Below are positions 5,199 through 5,735 of a stretch of DNA of 5,735 nt, in pieces; the stretch's first letter is position 1; each line of letters starts with the position of its first letter. Both the position numbers and the translations under genes were made by a program. Where the stretch lies: the NCBI GenBank assembly GCA_013153825.1, contig JAADDP010000002.1, positions 1 to 5,735 on the forward strand. The letters are read 5' to 3'. This DNA is from Campylobacterota bacterium. Its GTDB lineage: Bacteria; Campylobacterota; Campylobacteria; Campylobacterales; Sulfurovaceae. The notes under the pieces are model-generated. The model had not been told where the DNA came from and searched no databases. It saw only the letters and a list, made by a program, of their open reading frames with translations.

Positions 5199-5735
5199 TT
5201 AATCTATTTCTGAAACCATCTTAAATGAGCGAATATTGACATCCTGTTGAGGAAAAGGTATCTCTATACCTCTCCTATTTAGAGTCTCATAGATTAATAT
5301 GAGAAACTTTGATGTGACACTCTTAGAGGCAAATATACTCTCACCCTCAATCCATATAAAAAGCTCAAAGTCTATACTGCTCTCTCCCATATTTGTCATA
5401 ACCACTTTTGAGCTTCTCTTCCCAGATTTGATAAGACTACTACACCCATCGAAGCTCTCTACTGCATCCAATACTATCTTAATAACCTCATCAGGAGATG
5501 TTCCATATGCCACACTGAATGGTATCTCAAATTTTCTAATCTTATCATTCATACTCCAATTTATAACTCTATTCTCAACCAGCCTCTGATTTGGAACTGT
5601 TATATCTATATTTGAGCCTGTATTTAATACTATAGAACGCATTCTGATATCTGTAACTCTACCTCTAGTATCCTTATCGACCTCTATATAGTCTCCAATT
5701 TTAATACTCCTCTCAACCATAAGAATTATTCCAGA
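5199..5735 (-). CDS. MscS-family mechanosensitive ion channel, C-terminal part
   Basis: The last 178 residues of an MscS-type channel, an inner-membrane protein that opens under membrane tension to release solutes during osmotic downshock. The frame is open to the right edge: it begins SGIILMVERSIKIGDYIEV, the end of the pore-lining helix running into the beta domain, where MscS proteins read S-G-I-x-L-x-x-x-R-P-x-x-x-G-D. The methionine at 5720-5718 is therefore internal and not the start. The beta domain contains a G-R-V-T-D-I-R-M-R-S segment and V-P-N-Q-R-L (residues 47-52), then NWS. The alpha/beta vestibule domain spans about 65-165 and ends in PFPQQD before a short tail. The membrane helices lie outside the window. 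Whether it is the small MscS type or a larger multi-helix paralogue cannot be told. It lies 192 bp upstream of gatB on the same strand, but gatB has its own promoter. Confidence 0.93.
   Translation of the reverse strand, partial: SGIILMVERSIKIGDYIEVDKDTRGRVTDIRMRSIVLNTGSNIDITVPNQRLVENRVINWSMNDKIRKFEIPFSVAYGTSPDEVIKIVLDAVESFDGCSSLIKSGKRSSKVVMTNMGESSIDFELFIWIEGESIFASKSVTSKFLILIYETLNRRGIEIPFPQQDVNIRSFKMVSEID

Noticed and set aside
5299..5589. Plus-strand 96-codon frame opposite the MscS-family gene
   Set aside because: It is antisense to recognisable MscS beta and vestibule domains; no independent support.
5718..5720. ATG on the minus strand as the start of a 173-residue protein
   Set aside because: The frame continues upstream to the edge with SGIIL, matching the end of the MscS pore helix, so this methionine is internal.

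Overview
The window looks like AT-rich chromosomal DNA of a bacterium, most plausibly a Campylobacterota (epsilonproteobacterial) relative. The assignment is an inference. It rests on the mix of protein families (stand-alone GatB, YidD, MscS, a bacterial SUV3-type helicase), tight packing with very short gaps, and a promoter upstream of gatB with a perfect extended -10 box preceded by A/T tracts rather than a clear -35 box. Codon choice is odd for AT-rich DNA: Glu is mostly GAG, Arg AGA/AGG, Ile ATA and Leu often CTA. The bias appears in all the larger genes, so nothing here looks recently imported. No mobile element, CRISPR array, tRNA or rRNA was seen.

Layout: (i) 2-190, the 3' end of an unrecognised plus-strand gene. 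(ii) 191-270, a short C-rich, G-poor gap. (iii) 271-2784, a SUV3-like DExH RNA helicase with a long uncharacterised N-terminal region and a C-terminal four-cysteine zinc knuckle. (iv) 2807-3265, a small protein 22 bp downstream that resembles the Mrr / PD-(D/E)XK nuclease fold but has its expected catalytic residues replaced. (v) 3262-3579 and 3579-5006 on the minus strand, yidD and gatB, joined by a TAATG stop/start overlap. (vi) 5007-5198, an intergenic region with a promoter and a strongly paired hairpin in the gatB leader. (vii) 5199-5735, the C-terminal part of an MscS-family channel, cut off by the right edge.

The two plus-strand genes probably form an operon in which a helicase is made with a nuclease-like but probably non-catalytic partner; a role in RNA turnover is inferred from the SUV3 family. 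The two minus-strand genes form a second operon combining tRNA-dependent Asn/Gln-tRNA synthesis (GatB) with membrane protein insertion (YidD). The operons converge so closely that their last stop codons interlock in one TTAA.

The most interesting unexplained items are the 55-nt leader hairpin before gatB, whose GU pairs favour the minus-strand RNA, and the helicase/degenerate-nuclease pair. A C-rich anti-Shine-Dalgarno-like motif repeated in both intergenic regions is a weaker third.
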